DNA of 64,000 nucleotides from Nocardiopsis gilva YIM 90087 (GTDB lineage: Bacteria; Actinomycetota; Actinomycetes; Streptosporangiales; Streptosporangiaceae), in the NCBI RefSeq assembly GCF_002263495.1, contig NZ_CP022753.1, forward strand, positions 3,472,001 to 3,536,000, written 5' to 3'. The position numbers were made by a program, and so were the translations under genes. Positions within the stretch are counted from its first letter, which is position 1. Every line of letters begins with the position of its first letter. Below the pieces are notes generated by a model. The model did not search any database. It had not been told where the DNA came from and worked only from the letters and a program-made list of their open reading frames with translations. This document shows, in pieces, positions 43,919 to 53,106 of this stretch.

Positions 43919-44803
43919 ATGAATTACAGGAAGAACACCGTCGCAGTCCGCGAAAGCACGATGGCCTACGTTGAGACAGGTGAGGGAGCGCCCATCGTCT
44001 TCCTGCACGGGAACCCGACGTCGTCCTACCTGTGGCGCAACATCGTCCCCGCCGTGGCCGACCAGGGGCGTGTGATCGCCCCGGACCTCATCGGCATGGG
44101 TGACTCCGGCAAGCTCGATGGAACCGGTGACGGGCGCTACCGCTTTGTTGAGCAAAGCGCATACCTCGACGCTCTCCTGGAAAGGTTGGGCGTGGTCGAC
44201 GACGTTGTTCTCGTCGTTCACGACTGGGGGTCGGCTCTGGGATTCGACTGGGCCAGGCGTCACCCGGAATCCGTGGCCGGCATCGCCTACATGGAGTCCA
44301 TCGTCCGTCCCTTCTCGTGGGAGGCGTTCGGTGACACCGCCGAGTACTTCCGTGCATGGCGCGGGGGCACGGGCGAAGAGCTCATCCTCGAGCAGAACTC
44401 ATTCGTGGAGGGGTTCTTGCCCGCGGGCATCATGCGGACACTGACGGAGGAGGAGTCCGCGGAGTATCGGCGTCCCTTCGCCACTCCGGGCGAGGACCGT
44501 CGACCGACCCTCACGTGGCCGCGTGAGGTCCCCATCGATGGGGACCCCGCCGACGTCCACTCCATCGTCTCCCAGTACTCGGCGTTCATGGCCCAGACCG
44601 ACATCCCGAAGTTGTTCGTCAACGCCGAACCGGGCATGGCCCTGATCGGCGAGGACCGAGAGTTCGCCCGGACCTGGAAAAACCAGACCGAGGTGACCGT
44701 CAAGGGGCTGCACTGCATCCAGGAGGACTCGCCCCAGGAGATCGGGGCGGCGCTGACCCACTGGATCGACACCCTTGACCGAGGCGGCGCGAAGACGCGC
44801 TGA
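43919..44803 (+). CDS. Haloalkane dehalogenase (HLD-II type)
   Basis: A 294-residue alpha/beta-hydrolase with the complete haloalkane dehalogenase pentad. Nucleophile Asp102 and halide-binding Trp103 are in VVHDWGSALGFDWA, Asn32 in FLHGNPTSSYLWRN, acid Glu126 in AYMESIVRPF and base His265 in KGLHCIQED. The overall sequence follows Rhodococcus DhaA closely, including APDLIGMGDSGK and the cap region. It hydrolyses carbon-halogen bonds to alcohols and halide in the cytoplasm. AAAAGGAAG precedes ATG 43919. It lies downstream of an ECF sigma factor. Epoxide hydrolases are similar but lack the Asn32/Trp103 pair. Confidence 0.9.
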   Translation: MNYRKNTVAVRESTMAYVETGEGAPIVFLHGNPTSSYLWRNIVPAVADQGRVIAPDLIGMGDSGKLDGTGDGRYRFVEQSAYLDALLERLGVVDDVVLVVHDWGSALGFDWARRHPESVAGIAYMESIVRPFSWEAFGDTAEYFRAWRGGTGEELILEQNSFVEGFLPAGIMRTLTEEESAEYRRPFATPGEDRRPTLTWPREVPIDGDPADVHSIVSQYSAFMAQTDIPKLFVNAEPGMALIGEDREFARTWKNQTEVTVKGLHCIQEDSPQEIGAALTHWIDTLDRGGAKTR

Positions 44804-44905
44804 CCGGTCCGCCGCTGGTTCCGCTGTGGGGGACGCCCACGCCAGGTGCGACGCCATACCCCCTACAGCGGTGCCCTGTCGGCTGTGCCGCGGGCCGGTG
44901 GTCGC

Positions 44906-45547
44906 TCAGCAGCACTTCCTCGACGGGCTTGCGGCGAGGAGTTCCGCCATGATCGGCCGTCCGGCGTCGTAGGCCTCGGCGATGGGCAGGACCCGCGCGT
45001 CGGAGTGGTCAGCGAGCCAGTTCTTGGCGGCCTTGGCGCTGGTGAAGAAGTGGCTCTGGTTGCAGAACGAGGTGCGGACCGAGGTCGCGTGGTCGGGCGT
45101 GACGAGTGAGACCACGGCGGTGGCGGGTTCCACGTCGGTGGGGCCGTCCGGGGTCGCGGTGAGACGGACGGGCTCGCCAGTGGCCTGGCACGGGGAGGTG
45201 ACCCGCGCGCTCTCCCCCAAGATGGCGGGAAAGACGAGCGTGTCCATCGCGCACCAGGTGTAGAACGTGCGGCCGCGCGTCTCGTAGCGGTGCGGCGTGG
45301 GATTGAAGGTCAGGCCGTAGCCGATGATGCGGCCCTGGGCGTCGTACTCGGTGTCGGGTAGGTCGGCCAGCGCCGTGCGGATCTCGTCCTCACTGTGTCC
45401 GACGGCGGTGGCGAGCTGGGCGATGGTGACCGGTTCGCCCGCGACCAGGAGCGACAGCAGAGGACGCAGGAGCGCGAAGCCCACGCCCGGAGCGGTGCGG
45501 ACGGCCTCGGTGACGCGGGTGATGAACCGGCTCGTGTCGGTATCCAT
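44906..45547 (-). CDS. merB: Organomercurial lyase MerB
   Basis: A 213-residue MerB. Catalytic residues are Cys99 and Asp102 in FYTWCAMDTLVFP and Cys162 in SFCNQSHFF, equivalent to Cys96, Asp99 and Cys159 of the characterised enzyme; Cys120 corresponds to its structural Cys117. It cleaves carbon-mercury bonds to release Hg(II), normally passed to mercuric reductase MerA. No merA is present in the window. The C-terminus ends SRKCC. It is divergent from an ArsR-type regulator with a dyad in between, a layout known from actinobacterial mer loci. Confidence 0.93.
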   Translation of the reverse strand: MDTDTSRFITRVTEAVRTAPGVGFALLRPLLSLLVAGEPVTIAQLATAVGHSEDEIRTALADLPDTEYDAQGRIIGYGLTFNPTPHRYETRGRTFYTWCAMDTLVFPAILGESARVTSPCQATGEPVRLTATPDGPTDVEPATAVVSLVTPDHATSVRTSFCNQSHFFTSAKAAKNWLADHSDARVLPIAEAYDAGRPIMAELLAASPSRKCC

Positions 45548-45584
45548 GGCGGGCCCCGTTTGGCGTGTAGGTCAACGACTCCAT

Positions 45585-45606
45585 ATTATGCGGATGGGCG
45601 AATAAT
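45585..45606. promoter_or_regulatory. Dyad between merB and the ArsR-type regulator
   Basis: ATTAT (45585-45589) and ATAAT (45602-45606) flank twelve GC-richer bases. AT-rich imperfect dyads of this size are typical ArsR-family operators. It lies 38 bases upstream of merB and 22 bases upstream of the regulator. Confidence 0.5.
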
Positions 45607-45627
45607 TCCAGTCGAGGGAGGCCAGCG

Positions 45628-45999
45628 ATGCCGCACAGCCCGGCCCCCACCGCCAACGAAGCCGCACCGGCTCCGTGCACGCACCTGAACACCACGGCCC
45701 GGTTCTTCCGTGCCCTGGCCGACCCCACCCGACTCAAGCTCCTGGAGTTCATCATGGCCGGTGAGCGCACGGCGGCCGAGTGCGTCGAGCACGTCGGGAT
45801 CTCCCAGCCGCGGGTGTCGGTCCACCTCTCCTGCCTGGTGGACTGCGGTTACGTGGCCGCCCGGCGCGACGGCCGCAAGCTGCGCTACTCGGTCGGCGAC
45901 CCAAGGGTGGCGGACCTGGTCGTGCTGGCCCGGTCGCTGGCCGTAGACAACGCCGCCGCGCTGGACTGCTGCCCCCGCATCCCTGACAGCCGCCGTTGA
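45628..45999 (+). CDS. ArsR-family mercury-responsive regulator
   Basis: A 123-residue ArsR/SmtB winged-helix repressor. The helix-turn-helix is RTAAECVEHVGISQPRVSVH, preceded by FFRALADPTRLKLLEFIM and followed by CLVDCGYVAARRDGRKLRYS. Cysteines at PCTHL, AECVE, SCLVDC and DCCPR provide soft-metal ligands; this pattern resembles the ArsR-type MerR of Streptomyces mer operons. It is divergent from merB and probably represses merB and itself until Hg(II) or organomercury binds. Confidence 0.87.
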   Translation: MPHSPAPTANEAAPAPCTHLNTTARFFRALADPTRLKLLEFIMAGERTAAECVEHVGISQPRVSVHLSCLVDCGYVAARRDGRKLRYSVGDPRVADLVVLARSLAVDNAAALDCCPRIPDSRR

Positions 46000-46123
46000 C
46001 CACCATCCGCCCCGCCGCCCCCAACCGGCCGTGCGCCTGAGGGGCGGCGCATCGCCGCTACCCGCGATCCACAAGCGGCCACCCCGCGGCCCGGGGGCCG
46101 CGTCGCCTCAGTACCGTGACGCC

Positions 46124-46924
46124 ATGACGAACCTCTCCTTCGACCGCTGCTGCGCCGAAATCGTCGCCCAGACCGACCTCCTGAGGACGCTGATCCCAGG
46201 CGCGGACATGGCGGCGCCGGTCCCGTCCTGTCCGGAGTGGAACCTCGGGCAGCTGCTGCGCCACCTCGGCGACGCGCACCGCCGGGTCGAAACGACCGTG
46301 GCGGCCCGGGCGACCGAACCCGCCTGTGACGCCCAGGTCGCCGACGTCACTGATGAGGACCCGATCGTCCTGGACGCCTGGCTCGCCGAGGGCGCCGCGC
46401 GCCTTGCGCAGACCCTGCGCGCCGCGGGTCCCGACGCGGTGGTGTGGACCGTGGTCGAGGACCGCTCCGCCGCCTTCTGGGCCCGACGAATGACGCACGA
46501 GACGGTCGTTCACCGGGCCGACGTGGCCCTCGCCGTCGGCGCGGAGTTCAGCGTCGGCGAGGAGGTCGCCCTCGACGCCGTGGACGAGTGGATGGGATTC
46601 GGAACGAGGCCGGAGGCCTTCGCATCCAAGCCGGGGGTGCCTGACCTGCTCGGCCCGGGTCGCACGCTCCACGTGCACGCCACCGACACCGCCCCGCAGG
46701 CAGCGGCGGAGTGGCTGGTCGACCTCACCGGCCCCGCCCCCACCTGGCGTCGCGCCCACGCGAAGGCCGCCGTCGCGGTGCGCGGCCCGCTGACCGACCT
46801 GCTGATGCTGATCTACGGGCGGCCGACCCGCAACGGGACCGTCGACATCCTCGGCGATGCGTCGCTGTTCGACCTCTGGCGCCAGCGGTCCGGCTTCTGG
46901 CTGGAGGCAGAGGATAAGGAATGA
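46124..46924 (+). CDS. TIGR03083-type maleylpyruvate isomerase-like protein (DinB fold)
   Basis: A 266-residue protein. The N-terminal DinB/MDMPI domain has VPSCPEWNLGQLLRHLGDAH and RRMTHETVVHRADVALAVGA, where His residues in RHLGDAH and in THETVVHRADV form the metal site. The C-terminal sterol-carrier-like domain covers residues 150-260 (RTLHVHATDT, ADLTGP-like segments, VRGPLTDLLMLIYGR). Such proteins are mycothiol-dependent isomerases or S-transferases. The pairing with mycothiol supports actinobacterial origin. ATG 46124 begins the similarity. It does not share an operon with its neighbours. Confidence 0.82.
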   Translation: MTNLSFDRCCAEIVAQTDLLRTLIPGADMAAPVPSCPEWNLGQLLRHLGDAHRRVETTVAARATEPACDAQVADVTDEDPIVLDAWLAEGAARLAQTLRAAGPDAVVWTVVEDRSAAFWARRMTHETVVHRADVALAVGAEFSVGEEVALDAVDEWMGFGTRPEAFASKPGVPDLLGPGRTLHVHATDTAPQAAAEWLVDLTGPAPTWRRAHAKAAVAVRGPLTDLLMLIYGRPTRNGTVDILGDASLFDLWRQRSGFWLEAEDKE

Positions 46925-46988
46925 GCGCGGCTGCCTGCGGCGAACAGCCCGCGGGCACCGGTCGTGCGGGCATCGCCGCGGCAGCGCG

Positions 46989-48241
46989 CTAGGGCCGCGT
47001 TCGGGAGCGCTCCTCGCCCTGGGGCACCGTGGGGTGCTCGTCCGGGGCCAGGTCCACGGTGGCCAGGGCGCCCCCGTCGGCGGGGTTGGCGAAGGTGAGG
47101 CGTGCCCCCAGCACGTTGGCCTGGCCCAGGGCGATGGTGAGGCCCAGGCCGTGTCCGCCGGAGCCACCGGGCCACTTGCGGAAGCGGCTCGGCCCCTCCG
47201 ACACCAGCTCGTCGGGGAAGCCCGAACCGTGGTCGCGGACCCCGATCCGCGCGCCGTCGACCTCGACGGCGACCGGTGGGGCGCCGTGCTTGAGCGCGTT
47301 GGTGATCAGGTTGACGAGGATGCGCTCCAGGCGTCGGGGGTCGGTGTCGACGACCGCGTCGGTGAGCACGTGCACCTCGACCTCGGGCGCATAGGGGGCG
47401 GCGCGGCGGGTGGTGAAGGCGCCGAGGGCGACCTCGGACATCTCGGCGCGCTCGGTCGCCGTGTCCAGCCGGGCCACCTCCAACACGTCCTCGACCAGGG
47501 CGCGCAGCACCCGCACCCGGTCGCGGACCAGTTCGGCCGGGCGGCCCGGCGGAAGGAGCTCGGCCGCCGTCGTCAGGCCGGTCAGCGGCGTGCGCAGTTC
47601 GTGGGCGATGTCGGCGGTGACCCGGCGCTCGGCCTCGATCCGGCTCTGCAGGGCGTCGGCCATCGCGTCGATCGCGTGCGCCAGCTCCGCGGCCTCATCA
47701 CGCGACCCCGAACCGATCGCCGCGCTCACGCGCGTGCTGCGATCCCCATCGGCGACGCGCCCCGCGGCGACAGCGGCGCGGCGGAGTCGGACCGACAGCT
47801 GAGCCCCGATGACGACCCCCGCCCCGGCGCCCAGGGCGACAACGGTCAGGGCACCCATCACCAGGACCCGATCCAGCGAGGCCAGGGCACTGAGCTGCGG
47901 ATCGTAGGGGGTACGCAGCGAGAGGATCTGCCGTTCCGAGACGGAGGCCGCCGCCCAGATGTAGGCGCCGTCGCCCGTGTCCTCCAGCAGCGTCGCGGTG
48001 TAGCCGCCCTCGACCGCCGCCCGCAGCTGCTCGGGGAGGTCCGGAGGGTCCAGGCGACTGCCGAGCGTGGGCTGCCCGGTGCGGCTGTACTCGCGCAGCG
48101 CCAGTTCGATCCGCTCCTGCTGTATCTTGCGGGCCTCGTCGGCCAGCCGGTAGGCGTAGGCGAGGTGCACGGTCAGGCTCAGCGCGACCGCGACGAGCAC
48201 GCTCACCAGCGTGACCGTCGCGGTGATCTTCCAACGGAGGC

Positions 48242-48245
<4 letters not shown>
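46989..48245 (-). CDS. cseC: Sensor histidine kinase (CseC-like)
   Basis: A 418-residue membrane histidine kinase. It has membrane segments near residues 8-28 and 128-150 with an extracytoplasmic sensor of about 100 residues between, a HAMP-like region, and the phosphoacceptor His215 in ADIAHELRTPLTGL. The ATPase part has ILVNLITNALKHG (N box), VRDHGSGFP (G1) and HGLGLTIALGQANVLG (G2). Its GTG start at 48245 overlaps the stop of the response regulator. The order lipoprotein-regulator-kinase matches Streptomyces cseA-cseB-cseC, where the kinase senses cell-wall damage. The symbol rests on this synteny and on the CseA-like lipoprotein. Confidence 0.82.
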
Positions 48246-48937
<692 letters not shown>

Positions 48938-48940
48938 CTC

Positions 48941-49540
48941 TCACTCACCGGCCGCCACGAGCTTGCTGCCGTCCCAGCGCAACGGGACCATGTCCCCGCC
49001 GCTCGGGCAGGACGAGGGGTCGTTCGGCTGCCAGATCGGACGCTGCACAGACAGCTGGCCGCCCGTGGCGCTGACCTCGCTCAGCGCCTCCTCGGAGGTG
49101 TAGACGCGCTTGGTGCGGTCCTCCCAGAGCCGGTAGACGTAGCTGGCGCGGACACCAGGGCACGCCACCACGTCGGCGCACCCCTGCACATTGATGATCG
49201 CGACCCGCACATCGGTTCCGGTGAGGGTCGCGTAGCTGGTGTACACCGGGAACCAACCATCGCCGTACCCGTCGCCGGAACAGGGTTGGGCGATGAGGTC
49301 CTTGATGTCCTGGTTCACCCCAGGGTCCGCACGCAGCACCGCGACCGCGTCGACGCTGGGGGCCTCGCGCCGGCCAGGGCTGACACTCGACTCCGGGGTC
49401 GGGCTCGCCGTCGCGTCACCGCTTTTCCCCGTAACCCGCACACCGGTATCGACCACGCCGCAGCCGCTGACAATGGACAGCGTGCACACGACCCCCGCCG
49501 CCGTTATGGCGGGTGCCCTCCTGACATTCACTTTCGTCAT
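48941..49540 (-). CDS. cseA: CseA-like lipoprotein
   Basis: A 199-residue lipoprotein. Residues 1-26 are a signal peptide ending in the lipobox SIVSGC, with the lipid-modified Cys at about residue 26. A Ser/Pro/Thr-rich linker follows, then a conserved domain with VDAVAVLRADPGVNQDIKDL, a VYTSYATLTGTDVRVAI strand and CPSGGDMVPLRWDG. This matches Streptomyces CseA, a negative modulator of the SigE/CseBC envelope stress response outside the membrane. ATG 49540 is chosen since it gives a normal signal peptide; the frame extends to 49570. It is the first gene of the cse operon. Confidence 0.78.
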   Translation of the reverse strand: MTKVNVRRAPAITAAGVVCTLSIVSGCGVVDTGVRVTGKSGDATASPTPESSVSPGRREAPSVDAVAVLRADPGVNQDIKDLIAQPCSGDGYGDGWFPVYTSYATLTGTDVRVAIINVQGCADVVACPGVRASYVYRLWEDRTKRVYTSEEALSEVSATGGQLSVQRPIWQPNDPSSCPSGGDMVPLRWDGSKLVAAGE

Positions 49541-49665
49541 GCTACAGCCGCTACGTCGGCTGTTACACAACCGATGGGTTGCTGCGGGAATTCCGCAACG
49601 ATGGCTCAGGAGAGCCGATAATTTCCGTCCCTAGTGTGCCTTTCATGGCGCATGGAAGAGAATCG

Positions 49666-50204
49666 ATGACGACCCGGCTGTGGGGGATGAGCGCACTTTT
49701 CGTGGCCCTCGTGTCCGCGCTCGCCGCGTGCACACCCCCATCCTCGGCCCAGCCCTCCCCAACCGCGGCGCCCCGCAACATCGACGACGCCGACTTCTTC
49801 CGCCGCCTGCGCGATGAGACCGGGGCGCAGATCGAGAACCACACGCTCGACCATCCCGATCTGACGAGCCAGTCGGCCACAGAGCAGCGTCGCCAGACGC
49901 GCGACCTCCGGCACCTATGAGGGGGAGTTCGGCCGCCGCCCCACGCTGTTGCGCCCGCCGTATGGCAGTTTCGACGATGACACGCTGCGCGCCGTCGCGG
50001 AATGCGGCGCGACGCACGTCGTGCACTGGAGCGCCGAGATTCTTCAACGGCCGGATTCAATTCGCCCCGGGTGATCGGCTGCGCCCCGGCGACATCGTGC
50101 TGATGCATTTCCGTGAGCAATTCCGCGAGGACGTCGACAGGTTCGTCCAGGAAGCGGAGGAATCCGGGCTGGAGCCCGCCCTTCTGGAGGACTACCTGAC
50201 ATGA
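49666..50204 (+). pseudogene. Polysaccharide deacetylase (NodB-type), broken
   Basis: ATG 49666 starts a lipoprotein-like signal (ALFVALVSALAAC). It is followed by IDDADFFRRLRDETGAQIEN and the zinc-ligand motif NHTLDHPDLTSQS. The first NodB motif (TFDDG) and about 50 residues before it are missing. Similarity changes frame near 49905 to GTYEGEFGRRPTLLRPPYGS and again near 50060 to RLRPGDIVLMHFREQFREDV and VQEAEESGLEPALLEDYLT. An internal deletion and two frameshifts make it non-functional. The stop overlaps the start of the PAP2 gene, so the pair was once an operon. Confidence 0.75.
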
Positions 50205-51155
50205 GTTTTCCCCTGCACCGGTCCACGGCCGGACACCGGGCGGTGATGGGCGTGGCGGCCGCCGGGAGCGCCGCGGCCTTCGCGGTCACCTATGCGCTGC
50301 TGGTCCACACCCCAGCCGGGCAGCGTATCGAGGACGGGATCCTGGGCGACGCCTACGCCAACCTCGCCGTCTCCCTGCGGGGCGGGGTGACGGAGTGGGG
50401 TGCGCTGCTCAGCGGGCTGCACTGGCTGACCGCACCGATGATCCTCGTCGCCGGTCTCGCAGTGGTGGCGGTGACCGGCCTGGCCCAGCGGCGGGTGCGG
50501 GTGAGCGCCGTGGCGCTGGGCATGGTCGTCGCGGCGGCCGGGGCCACCTTCGTGCTGAAGGCGGGGCTGCTCTCGCGCCCGCCGCTGAACCCGGGGAGCG
50601 GGTGGGGAGGCGGCGGCAACAGCTTTCCCAGCGGGCATGTCACGCTCGCGGTGGCACTGGTGTTGGCCCTGCTGCTCGTGGTGCCCGCTCGCATTCGGCC
50701 CCTGGTGGCGGGCGCGGGGGCGCTGTGGTCGGGTGCCGTGGCCATAACCACCGTCGCCCAGGGCTGGCACCGGCCCAGCGATGTCATCGGCAGCACGCTG
50801 CTGGCGTTCACCGCCTTCTGTGTGGCCACGGCGGTCCTGAGCCCGCCGCGCCGCCGGGGTGTCCGCGTCGCTGCTGGCCGCCGCCTGGGCGTGGCTGCCC
50901 GTGTTCGTGCTGACCGCGGTCCCACTGGAGCTGCTCGCCCTGAGCCCGTCGGTGGGCGCTCCGGGCCTGGTCGGCGTCGACGTCGCCGCGTGGCTGGCGG
51001 CCGGGGTCAGTGCCGTGCCGCTGGTGACCGCGCCGGTCCTGCTGTCGCTGCTGGAGAGCGAGGAGCCCGACCCCGTAGTGGTGGGTCGGCGGGAGGCCCC
51101 GCCTGCGGCCGAGCGGCCGGTCGAGACCTGGTGGGAGATGCCGCGGGTGCCCTGA
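50201..51155 (+). CDS. PAP2-family membrane phosphatase, frameshifted near its C-terminus
   Basis: The reading from ATG 50201 encodes about six membrane helices and the three phosphatase motifs: KAGLLSRPPLNPG, NSFPSGHVTLAV and GWHRPSDVIGS. It likely dephosphorylates lipid phosphates such as undecaprenyl diphosphate at the outer face of the membrane. After RRRG (near 50855) the frame turns arginine-rich. The neighbouring frame continues with two more membrane segments (SASLLAAAWAWLPVFVLTAV, VAAWLAAGVSAVPLVTAPVL) and a C-terminal tail to 51155. The shift occurs in a run of four G at 50856-50859, so one extra base is probable. Without correction the catalytic part is still complete. It overlaps the end of the deacetylase relic. 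Confidence 0.78.
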
Positions 51156-51310
51156 TCCGCACCCCGCGCCCCGACGGCTCCCCGTGTCCCTGGGAGTGGG
51201 CGGGAACCGTGGTGGCGGTGGACCGGACGCGGTCCACCGCCACCACGGCCGAGGCGCGGGGGCGTCGCGCCGCACGTCGCGATGGTCGCGACGGGAGTCG
51301 GCCGGTGGGC

Positions 51311-52240
51311 CTACCGGTAGCCGGTGGCGTCGGCGGGTTTGCCCGTGGTCTGCACTTCGGTGATGTAGCGCCAGGCGTCGGGGCGTGATCCGTCGGTATC
51401 GGTGAAGCCGTAGACCTGGGCGAGGTGCCCGCTGGACAGCGTCTGTCCGCTCCAGCGGGCGACGTCGGGGTCGACGGCCAAGGCGGCGATGGCGCGCCCG
51501 ACGAAGGCCGGGGACTCGGAGATACAGAAGTGCGGTTGGCTGCTCAGTGCGTCGCGCCAGGTGTCCTCGGTGACACCGAAGCCGTCGAGCATCGCTTCCG
51601 AGCGCAGCCAGCCGGGGGTCACGGCCACCGCCGTGGCGCCGTGCGGGCGCAGTTCGGCGGCTTGGGCCAGGGCCATGCGCTGAACCGCCACCTTGACCAG
51701 GTCGTAGAAGAAGCCGACGTCCGCGCGGTAGTGCGCGTTGAACTCACTGGTGCCGTCGGTCATCTCGACGACGAGTCCGCCCGGCTCGCCGATGAGCAGC
51801 GGGAGCGCGTAGTGGCTGGTGATGGCGTGGGTGTCGATTCCCAGGCGGAGCATGCGCAGCCCCTTGTCCAAGGACTGCTCCCACAGCGGGCGGTCCCACG
51901 CCAAGAAGATGTCGCCGCCCCAGATGTCGTTGACGAGCACGTCGAGGCGGCCGTGCTCGGTGCCGATCCGCTCGACCAACGCGCGCACCTCGTCCCGTTC
52001 CAGGTGGTCGACCCGAACGGGGATCCCGGTCCCGCCCGCCGCGGTGACCAGCTCGGCGGTCTCCTCGATGGTTTCGGGCCGGTTCATCTCCGAGCGCTGG
52101 TCGCGCGTGGTGCGCCCGGTGGCATAGACGGTCGCGCCCGACCGGCCGAGCTCGACGGCGATCGCCCGCCCCGCGCCCCGGGTGGCCCCCGCCACCAGTG
52201 CGACTTTTCCTGTCAGGCTGCCCTGCATCGTGGTCCCCAT
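51311..52240 (-). CDS. Short-chain dehydrogenase/reductase (SDR)
   Basis: A 309-residue NAD(P)-dependent oxidoreductase. The cofactor motif is VALVAGATRGAGRAIAVELG, with Arg in GRTTRDQR favouring NADP(H). VLVNDIWGGD corresponds to the NNAG motif (changed to NDIWG), and the catalytic pair is in FFYDLVKVAVQRMA (YxxxK). Downstream is VTPGWLRSEAMLDGFGV. Length is slightly more than the classical 250 because of a C-terminal extension. This variant subgroup is frequent in actinobacteria with no fixed substrate. A second ATG lies at 52228. Confidence 0.87.
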   Translation of the reverse strand: MGTTMQGSLTGKVALVAGATRGAGRAIAVELGRSGATVYATGRTTRDQRSEMNRPETIEETAELVTAAGGTGIPVRVDHLERDEVRALVERIGTEHGRLDVLVNDIWGGDIFLAWDRPLWEQSLDKGLRMLRLGIDTHAITSHYALPLLIGEPGGLVVEMTDGTSEFNAHYRADVGFFYDLVKVAVQRMALAQAAELRPHGATAVAVTPGWLRSEAMLDGFGVTEDTWRDALSSQPHFCISESPAFVGRAIAALAVDPDVARWSGQTLSSGHLAQVYGFTDTDGSRPDAWRYITEVQTTGKPADATGYR

Positions 52241-52370
52241 CTCCTCGGTGGTGCGCGTGTGCGCGGCCGTGGTGTCCGCCGCGCCGTCCTCTCCCCGCTG
52301 TTGTAGGGGCCGCTACCTGACATCCTGTGGCAGGCATGCGGTGATCGATGGGAAATCCTTCCGGGGAACC

Positions 52371-52859
52371 TCAGGCCAGTGGGGTGCGCAGTTCGCACCA
52401 GACGGTGTGGCCGCGCGGGTTGGGTGGGACCGTGAAGCCGCAGCGGCCGTCGCACAGTGCGGCGACGAATCCCAGACCGCGCCCGGACTCGCAGGTGAAG
52501 TCCGCGGACATGGAGTCGGAGATGTGCGGCACGCTCGGTGTGTCCGGCCGAGGGCCCATGTCGCGGACCTCCAGGCAGACGCAGCCGGGGCCCTGCCACA
52601 TCGAGGCGGTGAAGACCCCGCCGGGAAGGCCCGAGCGCGAGTGCCGGATGGCGTTGGTTCCCATCTCGCTCGCGCAGATCACCAGGTCGTCGGTGAGCCT
52701 GGCCGGGTAGTCGTGGCGGCCGAGGCGCAGGTGCCGCGCCACCCAGTCGCGCAGGACGCCGACGCTCGCCGGCCGGCCCGCGAACGTCAGCTGGTGATCG
52801 GCCTCGTGGCGGCACATGCCAGGACAGCCCGGAACAGGGCGACCTGTTATGTTGTGCAC
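52371..52859 (-). CDS. RsbW-like ATP-binding protein (anti-sigma kinase family)
   Basis: A protein of 148-162 residues with a GHKL ATPase fold. The N box is LVICASEMGTNAIRHSRSGL, the G1 box VRDMGPRP, and the G2 region GRGLGFVAALCDG. ATG 52817 or GTG 52859 are the possible starts. Such single-domain proteins are abundant in actinobacteria and usually lie beside DUF5753 helix-turn-helix and DUF397 genes, the BldB/WhiJ/AbaA-type sets linked to development. Here the DUF5753 regulator is divergent 250 bases away but no DUF397 gene is visible. Kinase activity is not certain; many members regulate by binding. Confidence 0.82.
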   Translation of the reverse strand: MHNITGRPVPGCPGMCRHEADHQLTFAGRPASVGVLRDWVARHLRLGRHDYPARLTDDLVICASEMGTNAIRHSRSGLPGGVFTASMWQGPGCVCLEVRDMGPRPDTPSVPHISDSMSADFTCESGRGLGFVAALCDGRCGFTVPPNPRGHTVWCELRTPLA

Positions 52860-52900
52860 GGTTCTACTCCCTGGTCGAGACAGGTGAGTCGGACTGAAAT

Positions 52901-52942
52901 GCCCTGGCCGGGTGCTCCACCACCCGGTCAGGGCTGTTCTTT
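52901..52942 (+). terminator. Orphan rho-independent terminator in a divergent intergenic region
   Basis: GCCCTGGCCGGGTG and CACCCGGTCAGGGC (one mismatch) enclose CTCCAC and are followed by TGTTCTTTT. It points forward, but no forward gene ends before it: the two flanking genes are transcribed away from each other. A short transcript ending here is the simplest explanation. Confidence 0.6.
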
Positions 52943-53054
52943 TCCCCATCACCTTCCTGGTTCGCCGGACACGTGCGGTGATGCGGGGCTACCGTTCCAA
53001 TATCGCCCGACCCTTCATCGCCACGCAAGAGGTATGCGTGAACTCGTTAAAAAA

Positions 53055-53064
53055 GCACTAGTGC
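53055..53064. promoter_or_regulatory. GCACTAGTGC palindrome before the DUF5753 regulator
   Basis: A 10-bp perfect palindrome inside the AT-rich stretch AAAAAAGCACTAGTGCATGT, 43 bases before the GTG start. The position suits a promoter-proximal operator, perhaps for autoregulation. Confidence 0.4.
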
Positions 53065-53106
53065 ATGTACTCTGATTCCAGCTGACCCCAGCTTCGGAGG
53101 TGCATC

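Noticed and set aside
51156..51388. Extended C-terminus of the PAP2 protein
   Set aside because: After the frameshift this frame is arginine- and glycine-rich read-through; the membrane segments continue in the other frame to 51155.
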